From positions 4,028,001 through 4,092,000 of the forward strand of contig NZ_CP150254.1 of assembly GCF_037975445.1 (NCBI RefSeq): DNA of 64,000 nt, in the 5' to 3' direction. The DNA is from Peribacillus sp. FSL P2-0133 (GTDB taxonomy: Bacteria; Bacillota; Bacilli; Bacillales; DSM-1321). The notes under the pieces were generated by a model. It saw nothing but the letters and a program-made list of their open reading frames with translations. It had not been told where the DNA came from and did not search any database. A program made the translations under genes and the position numbers. Positions 1 to 7,790 of this stretch are shown here, in pieces. Positions within the stretch are counted from its first letter, which is position 1, and each line of letters starts with the position of its first letter.

Positions 1-90
1 GTCATCAAATAATCTCCTTATATTTTGATGGCAGCTATCTGACATCGCTTTCAGCGAAGTACCTTTGCCTGAGCTCTATATGTATTATCG
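1..90 (-). promoter_or_regulatory. Structured 5' leader, copy 1, upstream of a gene cut by the window edge
   Basis: Read on the minus strand, a GGCAAAGG segment is followed by a hairpin with CGC and GCG arms around a TGAAA loop, then AGCTGCC, a ribosome binding site (AAGGAG) and an ATG at position 5. GGCA at the start can pair with TGCC at the end. The same arrangement recurs at 1505-1600 before a 45-aa membrane peptide gene, so the truncated gene here is probably its paralogue. The RNA family is not identified. Confidence 0.45.
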
Positions 91-245
91 GCACATTACC
101 AAAAATATTTAAGTATTAATAACTATTTTTTTATAGGCTATATTTCTTACATATGTAGTAGGTTACGACTAACGCATTATGTACAATAACTAAATTCTAT
201 GATCATCATGTTAAATCCTGCCTAGGTATCATTTTAATTAAGCGC

Positions 246-359
246 TTACTTTATAAAATTCATGATTATTTTTACCCAACCGAAAAATGACAGCCATAAC
301 GGTACACTGAATAAAGTTCCCCATATTAATCCCTTCACAAAAGCACTAAGTCCATCCAT
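246..359 (-). CDS. 37-aa single-pass membrane peptide (small repeated family)
   Basis: The peptide starts MDGLSAFVKGL and contains the block PLWLSFFGW followed by VKII, giving one hydrophobic segment over about residues 9-34. The start has a good ribosome binding site (GAGAGGG) at about 9 nt. Close relatives occur in this window: intact on the plus strand at 36984-37103 (PLWISFIGW), at 3757-3870 with its start codon changed to ATA, and fused to other sequence at 1118-1303. Conservation of length and of the GLxxGTxxSxPLWxSFxGW pattern supports a real gene. I do not recognise the family; toxin-like, signalling or membrane-regulator roles are all possible. A SinI-like gene lies 135 nt upstream on the same strand. 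Confidence 0.7.
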   Translation of the reverse strand: MDGLSAFVKGLIWGTLFSVPLWLSFFGWVKIIMNFIK

Positions 360-449
360 AATAAAAATCCCTCTCAATTAGGTTATATTTTTATTATTGT
401 CCCCATGTTCTTTATTCTAGATACCTTTACGGTAATTTCCTGTAATGAA

Positions 450-480
450 AACAAAAAGAGAAGACTGTATAACAGCCTTC
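450..480 (-). terminator. Rho-independent terminator
   Basis: On the minus strand, GAAGGCTGT and ACAGTCTTC form a stem around TAT, followed by CTCTTTTTG. It follows the SinI-like gene directly. Confidence 0.6.
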
Positions 481-494
481 CCTAAGATAATTTT

Positions 495-599
495 TCATTT
501 TCCTTTTATGAACTCCCGCACTTCTTCAATAGATAATCCTAAACTTTTAGCCTCTAAAATTAGATAAACCCATTCTTCCCGTTCATTTTTAGCTTCCAT
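495..599 (-). CDS. 34-aa SinI-like antirepressor peptide
   Basis: The protein is almost entirely a SinI/SinR dimerisation segment: EEWVYLILEAKSLGLS followed by IEEVREFIKGK. This matches the EWVxLxxEAKxxxISxEEIRxxL pattern of B. subtilis SinI and the C-terminal helices of the SinR-type protein at 28761-29072 (EEWMEIMLDVLGAGISKEE). SinI-type peptides bind SinR and relieve repression of exopolysaccharide genes. It lacks the C-terminal tail of full SinI (57 aa). The upstream GGGTGGG is only a modest ribosome binding site. A decayed copy lies at about 4070-4145. Its target may be the SinR-like protein of this window; that is inference. Confidence 0.7.
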   Translation of the reverse strand: MEAKNEREEWVYLILEAKSLGLSIEEVREFIKGK

Positions 600-1048
600 G
601 TCAAATCCCACCCAACTTGTGGTAAAACAGCCGTCTTAGCATTTAGCCTTAGACCTGTAATTTTGCGTCCCTACTTTTCAATAGGTTTGCCTTTCTCAAG
701 AATATTTCACATTAATTTTCTAAAAAATTAATAAATCTCTAGAATCCCTGTTTCCATGGTGCTAAATAAACCATCATGACCTAAAAAATTTCCCCTTAAT
801 TAAAACTATATTAATGTTAATTATACTTAAAAACGTAATAATAGCTCATAATACTATTCGTTTTTTTACGTCATTTTTCAACATCATTCATCAAAAAGTG
901 ACATCACAATGGAAAAACATTGGTATAATGCGCTTTATATAAAACTCTTTTATTGAAAATAGAGATATAATCTCTATAAAATTCTTATATTTGCTATTTC
1001 ACAAAAATAATATTTTGAACTATTAATTCAGTTTTAAAATATTTCTTC
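600..1048. other. AT-rich stretch without a recognisable gene
   Basis: No ORF with a credible ribosome binding site is seen on either strand. Runs of A and T and stop codons in all frames suggest regulatory or decayed sequence. Confidence 0.5.
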
Positions 1049-1050
1049 TA

Positions 1051-1100
1051 AGAAAAAAAGCCAGCATTACAAGCCATAATATGGCTGTAACCTGACTGTT
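1051..1100 (-). terminator. Long-stem terminator
   Basis: On the minus strand, an AGTCAG-GTTACA-GCCATA arm pairs with TATGGC-TTGTAA-TGCTGGCT and is followed by seven T residues. It lies just downstream of the fused relic at 1118-1303. Confidence 0.65.
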
Positions 1101-1117
1101 CGTGACTCTATAAATAT

Positions 1118-1303
1118 TTACACACTTGATTCCATTTGGATACCTAATAAATTGCTAAACATCCTGAGCCAACCGAAAAATGACAACCATAACGTAAAGC
1201 TTAAAAGCAAAGCATTCCCCACAAAAGTCCCACAACAAGTATTCTGAAAATAAAGATTGGCTCTTTTGACTAGCCATTTCGACAAAAGGAGAGCTCCCTG
1301 CAT
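1118..1303 (-). pseudogene. Chimeric relic: small membrane peptide fused to the ABC-exporter C-terminus
   Basis: The open frame encodes a frameshifted copy of the small membrane peptide (block TLWLSFFGW). It then continues into MFSNLLGIQMESSV and a stop, which is exactly the C-terminus of the lasso-cluster exporter at 4975. About 47 nt around 1117-1163 are identical to 4974-5020. This looks like the scar of a deletion or recombination between duplicated copies of the lasso exporter end and the small-peptide locus. It is probably not a functional gene: the N-terminal half has no recognisable start signal and is out of phase with its paralogues. Confidence 0.65.
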
Positions 1304-1326
1304 ACTCCCTCATTCACCTTCTTAAC

Positions 1327-1356
1327 ACAAAAAAAGAACTGATTTCTCAGCCCTAT
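1327..1356 (-). terminator. Terminator of the 45-aa membrane peptide gene
   Basis: On the minus strand, GGCTGA-GAAA-TCAGTT is followed by CTTTTTTTG shortly after the stop codon at 1367. Confidence 0.55.
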
Positions 1357-1366
1357 TTAACATCCG

Positions 1367-1504
1367 TTATGATTTACCAAGAAAAAAAGTTAATAAAGAA
1401 ATCAAAATTAAAATAATAGTAATATAAGACCCAATAAAAATTTTCTTACTTCTTTCTTTCTTTTCATAAGCTTCCTCGTACGTAATAAATTTGTTTTTTG
1501 TCAT
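1367..1504 (-). CDS. 45-aa single-pass membrane peptide behind a structured leader
   Basis: The sequence begins MTKNKFITYEEAYEKKERSK, a charged N-terminus. It continues with a hydrophobic stretch (about residues 22-42, rich in I, L and F) and ends LGKS. AGGAG precedes the ATG at good spacing, and a terminator follows. The upstream 90 nt repeat the leader at 1-90, whose downstream gene also starts ATGAC. I do not recognise the family. The charged-then-hydrophobic layout suggests an inner-membrane peptide with a cytoplasmic N-terminus. Confidence 0.6.
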   Translation of the reverse strand: MTKNKFITYEEAYEKKERSKKIFIGSYITIILILISLLTFFLGKS

Positions 1505-1600
1505 CAAATATTCTCCTCATATCTTGATGGCAGCTATATGACAACGCTTTCTGCGAAGTCCCTTTGCTTGATTTTCATATTAAAGTAACTTCATATCTGC
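1505..1600 (-). promoter_or_regulatory. Structured 5' leader, copy 2
   Basis: On the minus strand, GCAAAGGGACTTCGC, loop AGAAA, GCGTTGTC and AGCTGCC are followed by AGGAG and the ATG at 1504. Differences from copy 1 include changes inside the hairpin arms. GCAAAG and TGCC positions, spacing to the start codon and the downstream ATGAC are kept. There is a superficial likeness to the first half of c-di-GMP-I (GEMM) aptamers, but the second half is missing, so no class is assigned. Confidence 0.45.
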
Positions 1601-1906
1601 AAAAATATTAACTGTATTATTCACTATTTTTATAATGAGCTAGATTTTATAAATTAATATCTGTTCTTTACTATATAGTTTACTATAAATTATACAAAAT
1701 ACATTAATTCAAAATATTCCATTATACCCAAAAGTCTTTTATACCAATATAATAATGCTAAGCAATTATCCCTACCTGTCCATAGAACTGTTTTATGGCT
1801 GCAATTAGTTTAATCCATATCGATTTACCTCTTAGTAAATAAATAGGATATAAATTCACCTTTTGCCAAAAATAACAAAAAGGATATCAACGGGAGGAAG
1901 AGAAAA

Positions 1907-3277
1907 ATGGATTCAGAAATGCAGGAGAAATGCGGGGTATTTGGAGTGTTTAATCACCCAAAAGCAGCCGAATTAACTTATTACGGACTTCATGCACTTC
2001 AACACCGTGGTCAGGAGAGTGCAGGGATTGTGGCTAGTGATGGGAAATCATTCAGGAATCACAGGGGAATGGGATTAGTTACCCAAGTATTTTCACGGGA
2101 CATCCTTGATGGACTAAGCGGAAATATGGCCATTGGTCATGTACGATATTCAACTTCTGGTGAAAGTTTATTGCAAAACGCACAGCCCCTCGTTTTTAAA
2201 TATAGCGAGGGGGACTTGGCTGTCGCTCATAATGGTAACCTCGTAAATGCAAGGATAGAACGGGACGTGTTACAACAGCAGGGAAGCATATTTCAAACAA
2301 CAACCGATACTGAAATTATTGCTCACTTAATAGCTCGTTCAAGTAAAAAGCATTTCGCAGAAAGCGCTCTTGATATGCTTAAACGTATCGACGGTTCATT
2401 TGCCTTAATTATCATGACTGAAAAACAAATGCTAATTGCCTTGGATCGTCATGGGTTACGTCCGCTTAGCCTTGGAAAAATTGGCGAATCAATCATCGCC
2501 GCCTCAGAAACCTGCGCTTTAAATGCGGTTGATGCTAAGTTCTGGCGGGAAGTTGAACCGGGTGAATGGCTTCTTATAGATGAAAATGGAATTCAAACTG
2601 GAAGATTTGCAGAAAAAGGTAAGGTTTCCCTTTGTTCCTTTGAGTTTGTTTATTTTGCCCGTCCGGATAGCGTTATTCAAGGAAGAAGTGTCTTAACAAT
2701 CCGGAAAGAATTAGGTGAAATTCTGTCAAAAGAACATCCGACACAAGCTGATGTTGTCGTTGCAGTTCCCGAATCAAGCGTTCCTGCCGCCATTGGTTTT
2801 TCCCAACAATCAGGAATTCCATATGAAATGGGGATTATTAAAAATCCTTATGCTGGTCGTTCATTTATTGAGCCCACGCAAGAATTGCGCGACTTAGCTG
2901 TTCGACTGAAATTAAGCGCTGTGCAAGAAATTTTGGAAGGAAAAAGGGTAGTATTAGTCGATGATTCGATTGTTAGGGGTACGACAAGCAAGCGCATTGT
3001 CCAATTGATTCGGCAAGCAGGTGCCAATGAAGTCCATGTAAGAATTAGTTCACCTATGGTTAGAAACCCTTGTTTTTATGGAGTGGATATGCCAACTAAG
3101 GAAGAACTATTTGCCAACAAACACGAACACGAACGAGCTATGGGAAAGGTTATCGGGGCAGATTCATTAGCCTTCTTAAGCACCGAAGGGTTATTAGAGG
3201 CAGTAGATATGGATCTTGGAGAAACTAGCAGTCGCTGTATAGCCTGTTTTAGTGGTGCATACCCAACTAATATTTGA
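1907..3277 (+). CDS. purF: Amidophosphoribosyltransferase (glutamine PRPP amidotransferase)
   Basis: It catalyses the first committed step of purine synthesis, transferring ammonia from glutamine to PRPP. The N-terminal Ntn domain shows a short propeptide ending before Cys9 (CGVFG, the nucleophile after processing). The C-terminal domain has the PRPP loop VVLVDDSIVRGTTS. The four iron-sulfur ligands of Bacillus-type PurF are present (Cys in CSFEFVYFARPDS, NPCFYG and SRCIACFSG). Length, 456 aa, is close to the usual ~475. GGGAGGAAGAG gives a strong ribosome binding site. Oddly, no other pur gene is adjacent, whereas Bacillus purF normally sits inside the large pur operon, so this may be a second copy. 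Confidence 0.95.
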   Translation: MDSEMQEKCGVFGVFNHPKAAELTYYGLHALQHRGQESAGIVASDGKSFRNHRGMGLVTQVFSRDILDGLSGNMAIGHVRYSTSGESLLQNAQPLVFKYSEGDLAVAHNGNLVNARIERDVLQQQGSIFQTTTDTEIIAHLIARSSKKHFAESALDMLKRIDGSFALIIMTEKQMLIALDRHGLRPLSLGKIGESIIAASETCALNAVDAKFWREVEPGEWLLIDENGIQTGRFAEKGKVSLCSFEFVYFARPDSVIQGRSVLTIRKELGEILSKEHPTQADVVVAVPESSVPAAIGFSQQSGIPYEMGIIKNPYAGRSFIEPTQELRDLAVRLKLSAVQEILEGKRVVLVDDSIVRGTTSKRIVQLIRQAGANEVHVRISSPMVRNPCFYGVDMPTKEELFANKHEHERAMGKVIGADSLAFLSTEGLLEAVDMDLGETSSRCIACFSGAYPTNI

Positions 3278-3300
3278 AGTGATACAGCTTAAGTAGGATA

Positions 3301-3354
3301 AAAATGGCAGGCACCGCACAAAAACAACCGTCTTTGTGTGATGCCTGCCATTTT
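3301..3354 (+). terminator. purF terminator, long stem
   Basis: ATGGCAGGCA and TGCCTGCCAT flank a second stem, GCACAAA with TTTGTGTG, 24 nt after the purF stop. AAAA precedes and TTTT follows, so it could work in both directions. Confidence 0.75.
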
Positions 3355-3534
3355 CCTACTATTAAACCTTGGAATATGTCACTGTTTTCTCTTACCACTT
3401 ACAATTACTTATCTCTCTCTTTCTCTCTACAAATGGATGGCTCCACTTATCTATACAACTTTTTTAAGGTGTTCAAGTTTATGCTGAACCGGGATTTAAG
3501 AGATTCGTGTTACTAGGCTTCTTCACCCTACTCC

Positions 3535-3735
3535 AAAACCAATACTGATCCGCATTACGAATCGTCTATAACCGGTGAGCAATTACAATAATGGTCAAGG
3601 TTCCTTTGAGTCTTTCAGGCACTTGTTGTTTAAGAACAAGGATCGATGGTTTACGTAAAATTCTTCGGGCTAGTACACGAGCTGTCTTTCTCCTCCTAAC
3701 AGTCGAACTTCTCGATCACCAATGAGTGTATCTTT
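3535..3735 (-). pseudogene. Decayed ABC-exporter nucleotide-binding domain fragment
   Basis: On the minus strand this resembles the 3' third of the exporter gene at 4975-6774, covering the D-loop, H-loop (AHRL) and signature region (about 5085-5330), but with indels and stops. It marks a duplicated lasso exporter that has been lost. Confidence 0.6.
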
Positions 3736-3756
3736 TTATTCCGAGTCTATAATTTC

Positions 3757-3870
3757 TTAACTTATAAAATTCATTATAATTTTGATCCAACCAAGAAATG
3801 ACAACCACAATGGTAAACTGAATAATGTTCTCCTCAATAGTCCCCTCACAAAATTGCTAGGTTTATTTAT
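3757..3870 (-). pseudogene. Small membrane peptide paralogue with ATA at the start position
   Basis: A 37-codon frame without stops aligns end to end with the intact gene at 246-359 (block RTLFSLPLWLSFLGW). However, the start ATG is ATA here and the ribosome binding site is weaker. An internal GTG at 3849 would give 30 aa. Recently inactivated gene or rare ATA start; the former is more likely. Confidence 0.55.
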
Positions 3871-3997
3871 TATAAAATATCACTCATTTATATGATTTTT
3901 TATTATTGTGACCTTGTTCCTGTTTTAACACACCAATTAATTCCATTTAAACAAATGGAATAGAAATAAGTTTGTGGTTGATTAGAAAACAGTTCAT

Positions 3998-4026
3998 AAA
4001 AAAAGAAGGTTGATTAACAGTCTTCC
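3998..4026 (-). terminator. Terminator paralogous to 450-480
   Basis: GAAGACTGTTAAT with CAACCTTC then seven T residues on the minus strand. It occupies the same place relative to the SinI-like relic as the terminator at 450-480. Confidence 0.5.
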
Positions 4027-4069
4027 CCATGTACTAATATTCTTATATTTTCCATTGATATGATGACCT

Positions 4070-4145
4070 TTCAAGTTCTGTTCTCTCCTAATGAAGTCAC
4101 GAACGATAATCCTGAATTTTTTCCCTTTATACATACCATTCTTTT
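4070..4145 (-). pseudogene. Decayed SinI-like peptide
   Basis: Minus-strand fragments read EWYV then a stop, and further on IVRDFIRRE in another frame. These match the EEWVY and EEVREFI parts of the intact 34-aa gene at 495-599. Order and spacing relative to the membrane-peptide relic repeat those of the intact module, so the pair was duplicated together. Confidence 0.5.
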
Positions 4146-4325
4146 ACTCTGTAACTATTACCTCATACAAAATATCTTTCCTTAAATGATGTGAAGTTTG
4201 TATTTTTATGACAGGTGATTTCACCGATTTTCTTCATACCCCTGTGTCCCCTTAGACACCTTTTATCATAATATTACTTCACTTACTCATATCATGATGG
4301 ATCTTTAAAACCAAGCATACTAAGG

Positions 4326-4351
4326 AGCCTAAAACTTTTTTATTTTAGGCT
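4326..4351. terminator. Terminator-like hairpin
   Basis: AGCCTAAAA pairs with TTTTAGGCT around a short T-rich loop. No intact gene ends immediately beside it. Confidence 0.4.
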
Positions 4352-4462
4352 TTCAATAAACAAATTAATGACTTTTATATAACACGCTATCTGCTCTGCT
4401 AAAGTGGTTCTCCTAACACTTTGGAGGTACATTTAGGTTAATACTCATTATATCAAAACATC

Positions 4463-4588
4463 TTACTTTAACCTTCTTCGATGTTGGTTAAAAACCTTGA
4501 TGAAAATACTATTATCATCGGATTTAAAAAACTTAACTCCAACTAATTTTAAGGGTGTCCATATTTCTCTCATTTGGTATAAAGGCAT
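4463..4588 (-). CDS. 41-aa basic peptide, paralogue 1 of a pair flanking the lasso genes
   Basis: The peptide starts MPLYQMREIWTPLKLVGVKF and ends in a basic tail (NQHRRRLK). GAAAGGATGA upstream is a plausible ribosome binding site. A paralogue at 11100-11225 has the same length with no indel. By hand comparison about 14 codon differences are synonymous and about 7 change the amino acid, which points to selection on the protein. I do not recognise the family. Position on either side of the lasso exporter and cyclase suggests a shared origin with that cluster. Confidence 0.6.
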   Translation of the reverse strand: MPLYQMREIWTPLKLVGVKFFKSDDNSIFIKVFNQHRRRLK

Positions 4589-4974
4589 TAAAAAAAATTC
4601 ATCCTTTCTTAATTAACCCAGTCAATAGAGCAACCGCTCTCTAGATATGAGTCATAGCTTTTAATAGTTTCTCTATCTTTAATTATATTTAATAATACCC
4701 AATATTCGATTGGTTAATCCACATATTAGAAATTCATTTTTTATTTCTATTCTTTTCTAACTTATGCATTGTAATGTCATATAATCCTGATGGTAGAACT
4801 ATTCATAAGAAATAAGCTTGTTACTTCATAACATTCAACGAACCTTTCATTCTTTATTACAATTAAATACGCCGGATATACCATTTATTTATTACGATGT
4901 TAATTAATACCATTTCAGTATAGTATCTACTCAATGTTAAAAGAAAGGTCAGCAAATCGGCTTTAATTAGAGAA
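4589..4974. other. Region with a decayed ORF fragment upstream of the 41-aa gene
   Basis: A minus-strand reading frame ending at 4609 keeps about 34 sense codons (PIEYWVLLNIIKDRETIKSY, then DSYLESGCSIDWVN) but has no start codon. It looks like the C-terminus of a lost gene. The rest holds nothing I can name. Confidence 0.35.
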
Positions 4975-6774
4975 TTACACACTTGATTCCATTTGGATAC
5001 CTAATAAATTGCTAAACATCCCTCTTTTTTCATTCGCTAACTGGTTATATCCACCGACCTGAATGATTTCTCCCTGATCCATGACCAGTACTTGATCGGC
5101 ATTGCGAATCGTCGATAATCGGTGAGCTATGACGATGATGGTCATTTTTCCTTTTAATCTTTCAATAGCAGATTGAATCTTCGCTTCGTTCTCCGTATCC
5201 AATGCGCTTGTCGCTTCATCCAATACCAGGATGGCAGGTTTGCGTAAAATCGCTCTGGCTAACACTAGACGCTGCCTTTCTCCCCCTGACAGTCGGACAC
5301 CCCGATCCCCGATGAGTGTATCCAGACCTTGAGGAAGCTTACTGACAAAATCAGCAGCTGCAGCGAACTCCAAAGATTCCCATATGGATTCATCACTTGC
5401 ATCAGGGTCAATGATCAGCAAATTTTCCCTTATTGTTGCATTAAAGAGAAATGGATCTTGTGGTATATAACTTATGGACCTCCGCAGCGATAATAAGCGG
5501 TCATTAGTAAGGGGAATATCATCTATTCTGACTTCGCCCCGATCAGGTTGATTTAATCCCATTAATATATCTATTAAGGTGCTTTTACCGGCCCCCGATC
5601 GCCCTACAATAGCCGTCATACGGTTAGAGGGTATGTGTATGTTTATATTTTTAAGGGCATAGGTGCCCTCGTTTTGATCATAACTAAAATAAACATTACG
5701 GCAATCCAACCCTCGTTCAATTTCAATAGGCTTGATATTTTTATAATCGGATTCATATAACTCTCTTGCATCTCTACATTCGTTTTGTAAATCCGACAGT
5801 GCTTTAAAAGACGGAAGCGTAGATCCTATTTGCTCTAAATTAGATTGAATGCTAGTAAACCTTGGCCATAATCTCGAAAAAATAACCGTTATCAACATTA
5901 ATTGTGCTGGCTGGGCCATGAACATCTTTATCGAAAAAAATACAAAAATGGCAATTAAGATTGAAGATACAATTTTGAAGATCATCTGGGAGGTAGTATT
6001 TAAAGTCGTTAACTTGATTCTGTTTTTTTCCATTCTCTCACTTAAAGACAGAAACCAATTCAAATGAGATTCCTCAAGGGAATTACTTTTGATATCTTTC
6101 ATTCCGTTAAGGTGATCTGTCATGCCCGCTAAATAGGTTTGTGTTAGCTGATAGGTTTCCTTCCCAATAGACTGAGACTTTTTCACAAATTTCCGGGACG
6201 AAAAAATGAGAATGAACCCAAATGCTATTATAAAACTCGTCATTGGAACAGATAAATAAAAAGCTATGCCGATTTGAATGAAAGTAAAAATAAGGGAGGA
6301 TATAAACTGTAAAAACAAATTTATCCCTGCACTTACATTGAAGGTTTCATTTGTCATGATGTTGATAATATCGGATTTCCTCTTTTTTAAGTAAAATCCC
6401 CAATTCACTTGCAGCAGACTTCCGTACGCCTCATCCCTTAACTTTCTAACAAAACCTTGTTGGATTTTCACTCCCAAAATTGTTTGATTCCGCTTAAATA
6501 CACTTTGTCCCACCATTAATATCACATAAACACCAAGTATTAATAAAAGGCTTAGCGTTTCCGGAATTCCCAAGAATAACTCATTAACCCAGCTTATGAA
6601 AGGCACTTCATCCGTTTTTATATCCATTACACCGGTCAATCCAATCAATGGGATCAATAAGAAAATTCCTAAACTTTCTAAAAAACCTATTAAAATCATA
6701 CAAACAAGATTGATATAGAGAATTTTCCCCGAATAATCATGTATTTGTTTCGTAAAAAGTAACAGATGTTTCAT
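4975..6774 (-). CDS. Lasso peptide ABC exporter (D protein)
   Basis: A 599-aa half transporter with membrane and ATPase domains in one chain. About six hydrophobic segments span residues 1-310. The ATPase domain has Walker A GRSGAGKSTLID, signature LSGGERQRLVLARA, Walker B ILVLDEATSALD and the H-loop IAHRL. It probably exports the mature lasso peptide and gives self-immunity, as in other lasso clusters. The start at 6774 was chosen because GGAGG lies 8 nt before it; an ATG 15 nt upstream overlaps that site. It is last in the cluster, 209 nt after the leader peptidase. Its final 47 nt are duplicated at 1117-1163. Confidence 0.9.
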   Translation of the reverse strand: MKHLLLFTKQIHDYSGKILYINLVCMILIGFLESLGIFLLIPLIGLTGVMDIKTDEVPFISWVNELFLGIPETLSLLLILGVYVILMVGQSVFKRNQTILGVKIQQGFVRKLRDEAYGSLLQVNWGFYLKKRKSDIINIMTNETFNVSAGINLFLQFISSLIFTFIQIGIAFYLSVPMTSFIIAFGFILIFSSRKFVKKSQSIGKETYQLTQTYLAGMTDHLNGMKDIKSNSLEESHLNWFLSLSERMEKNRIKLTTLNTTSQMIFKIVSSILIAIFVFFSIKMFMAQPAQLMLITVIFSRLWPRFTSIQSNLEQIGSTLPSFKALSDLQNECRDARELYESDYKNIKPIEIERGLDCRNVYFSYDQNEGTYALKNINIHIPSNRMTAIVGRSGAGKSTLIDILMGLNQPDRGEVRIDDIPLTNDRLLSLRRSISYIPQDPFLFNATIRENLLIIDPDASDESIWESLEFAAAADFVSKLPQGLDTLIGDRGVRLSGGERQRLVLARAILRKPAILVLDEATSALDTENEAKIQSAIERLKGKMTIIVIAHRLSTIRNADQVLVMDQGEIIQVGGYNQLANEKRGMFSNLLGIQMESSV

Positions 6775-6983
6775 AACCATATCCTCCATTCGCAGCCCAT
6801 ATTTAATCGTTTTCCTCCATATTACCGATGGTAAAGCGCGAAAATGGAAGGAAAGGTATCGGTATCCACTTTTCTAAGATTATTATTCACAATGAAGATA
6901 TAATAGTAAGGGTGGGGTGGTGAAGCGTGGACTCCTGGATAAATCTTGGAGGGTTTATTTGGCTCAAATAGACTGTTATCAGA

Positions 6984-7466
6984 TTAACTAGATTTTTGTT
7001 CTTTTAGACCCTTAATCCCGTTCTCTTTAGAGAACTTAGAGACAACAGTGAACCTATCCATCACTTCAGCTCCTGTTATATAAAAAGGTCCACTGCGCAG
7101 CCAAGCATGTGCAATGAGCCCTCCATTCTCATCTTTGGCTGTACCTAAATAAAGAGTGCTATCAATCTTTCTTTTTTCCAGCATCTTCATAGCCGCCATT
7201 GCTTTTACAAGACACTGGCTTTCCCATATGGTGTAGCGGCTCATAATTTTTATAGCCCGCGATACATTTGCTAAAGTCTCTTTATCCGCTGCATTTAATT
7301 CAAATGATGACTCCTTCATCTGTTCACCAAGTGTTGGGGCAACTTTTGAAAAGGAAATGCTTTTAAGATAACGGGCCCTGCCTAAATGTAAAAAGGCTTC
7401 GATATACAGCAACTTTGTCTTGAAATCTAATCGAAGAAAAGTCTGAGCTTTCTTTACGATATTCAT
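6984..7466 (-). CDS. Lasso peptide leader protease B2 (transglutaminase-like)
   Basis: A 160-aa protein of the PF13471 transglutaminase-like type that removes the leader from lasso precursors. The likely catalytic Cys85 lies in WESQCLVKAM and His120 in LIAHAWLRSG. The third residue is probably an acidic residue near 134-137 (GAEVMDRF). AGGAGGC precedes the ATG. It follows the separate RRE protein B1 by 33 nt, the split B1/B2 layout usual in Firmicutes. It works with B1 and the cyclase in the cytoplasm. Confidence 0.88.
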   Translation of the reverse strand: MNIVKKAQTFLRLDFKTKLLYIEAFLHLGRARYLKSISFSKVAPTLGEQMKESSFELNAADKETLANVSRAIKIMSRYTIWESQCLVKAMAAMKMLEKRKIDSTLYLGTAKDENGGLIAHAWLRSGPFYITGAEVMDRFTVVSKFSKENGIKGLKEQKSS

Positions 7467-7499
7467 TGTTTTAGCCTCCTAGACTAAAGATTCATGATA

Positions 7500-7790
7500 C
7501 TAGGAATGGATGCTAACTAAGCCTTGTTCCAGCAATTGACTTAAAAAGTCCGTGACATGCTCTTTACACTCGGTTTGATCGACATTGTATTGTGAATGTA
7601 ATGTTGTAACTAACTCTTGAATTGTAATGGGTTCCTTCATTAACTCCCAAATTTCCCCGCCCAGTTCACCTAAATTATAATATTTTCCGTTAGAAACGCT
7701 TAACATGACTTTTTCCCCATCCATGTCACTTACTATGTTTCCTGGACTTTGGCTATATAGATTTTTTGTATCAAGTTTATTGATAGTCAT
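7500..7790 (-). CDS. Lasso peptide leader-binding protein B1 (PqqD-like RRE)
   Basis: A 96-aa PqqD-family RiPP recognition element. It contains the typical N-terminal strand-turn-strand (DGEKVMLSVSNGKYYNLGEL), then GGEIWELM and a helical C-terminus (TDFLSQLLEQGLV). It binds the precursor leader, here the PELEILD segment, and presents it to the B2 protease. The start at 7790 was chosen because GGGAGG within the kinase gene lies about 8 nt upstream. It overlaps the kinase gene by 14 nt, implying translational coupling. Confidence 0.88.
   Translation of the reverse strand: MTINKLDTKNLYSQSPGNIVSDMDGEKVMLSVSNGKYYNLGELGGEIWELMKEPITIQELVTTLHSQYNVDQTECKEHVTDFLSQLLEQGLVSIHS

Noticed and set aside
1..90. 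c-di-GMP-I (GEMM) riboswitch
   Set aside because: GGCAAA and a GAAA-bearing hairpin are suggestive, but the GACGCAAAGC block and second helix of the aptamer are absent.
1660..1900. Purine riboswitch or PurR box upstream of purF
   Set aside because: No aptamer-like conserved core and no PurBox pair could be found; control of purF is left open.
3304..3516. 70-aa ORF after purF
   Set aside because: It begins inside the purF terminator hairpin and has no ribosome binding site or relatives in the window.
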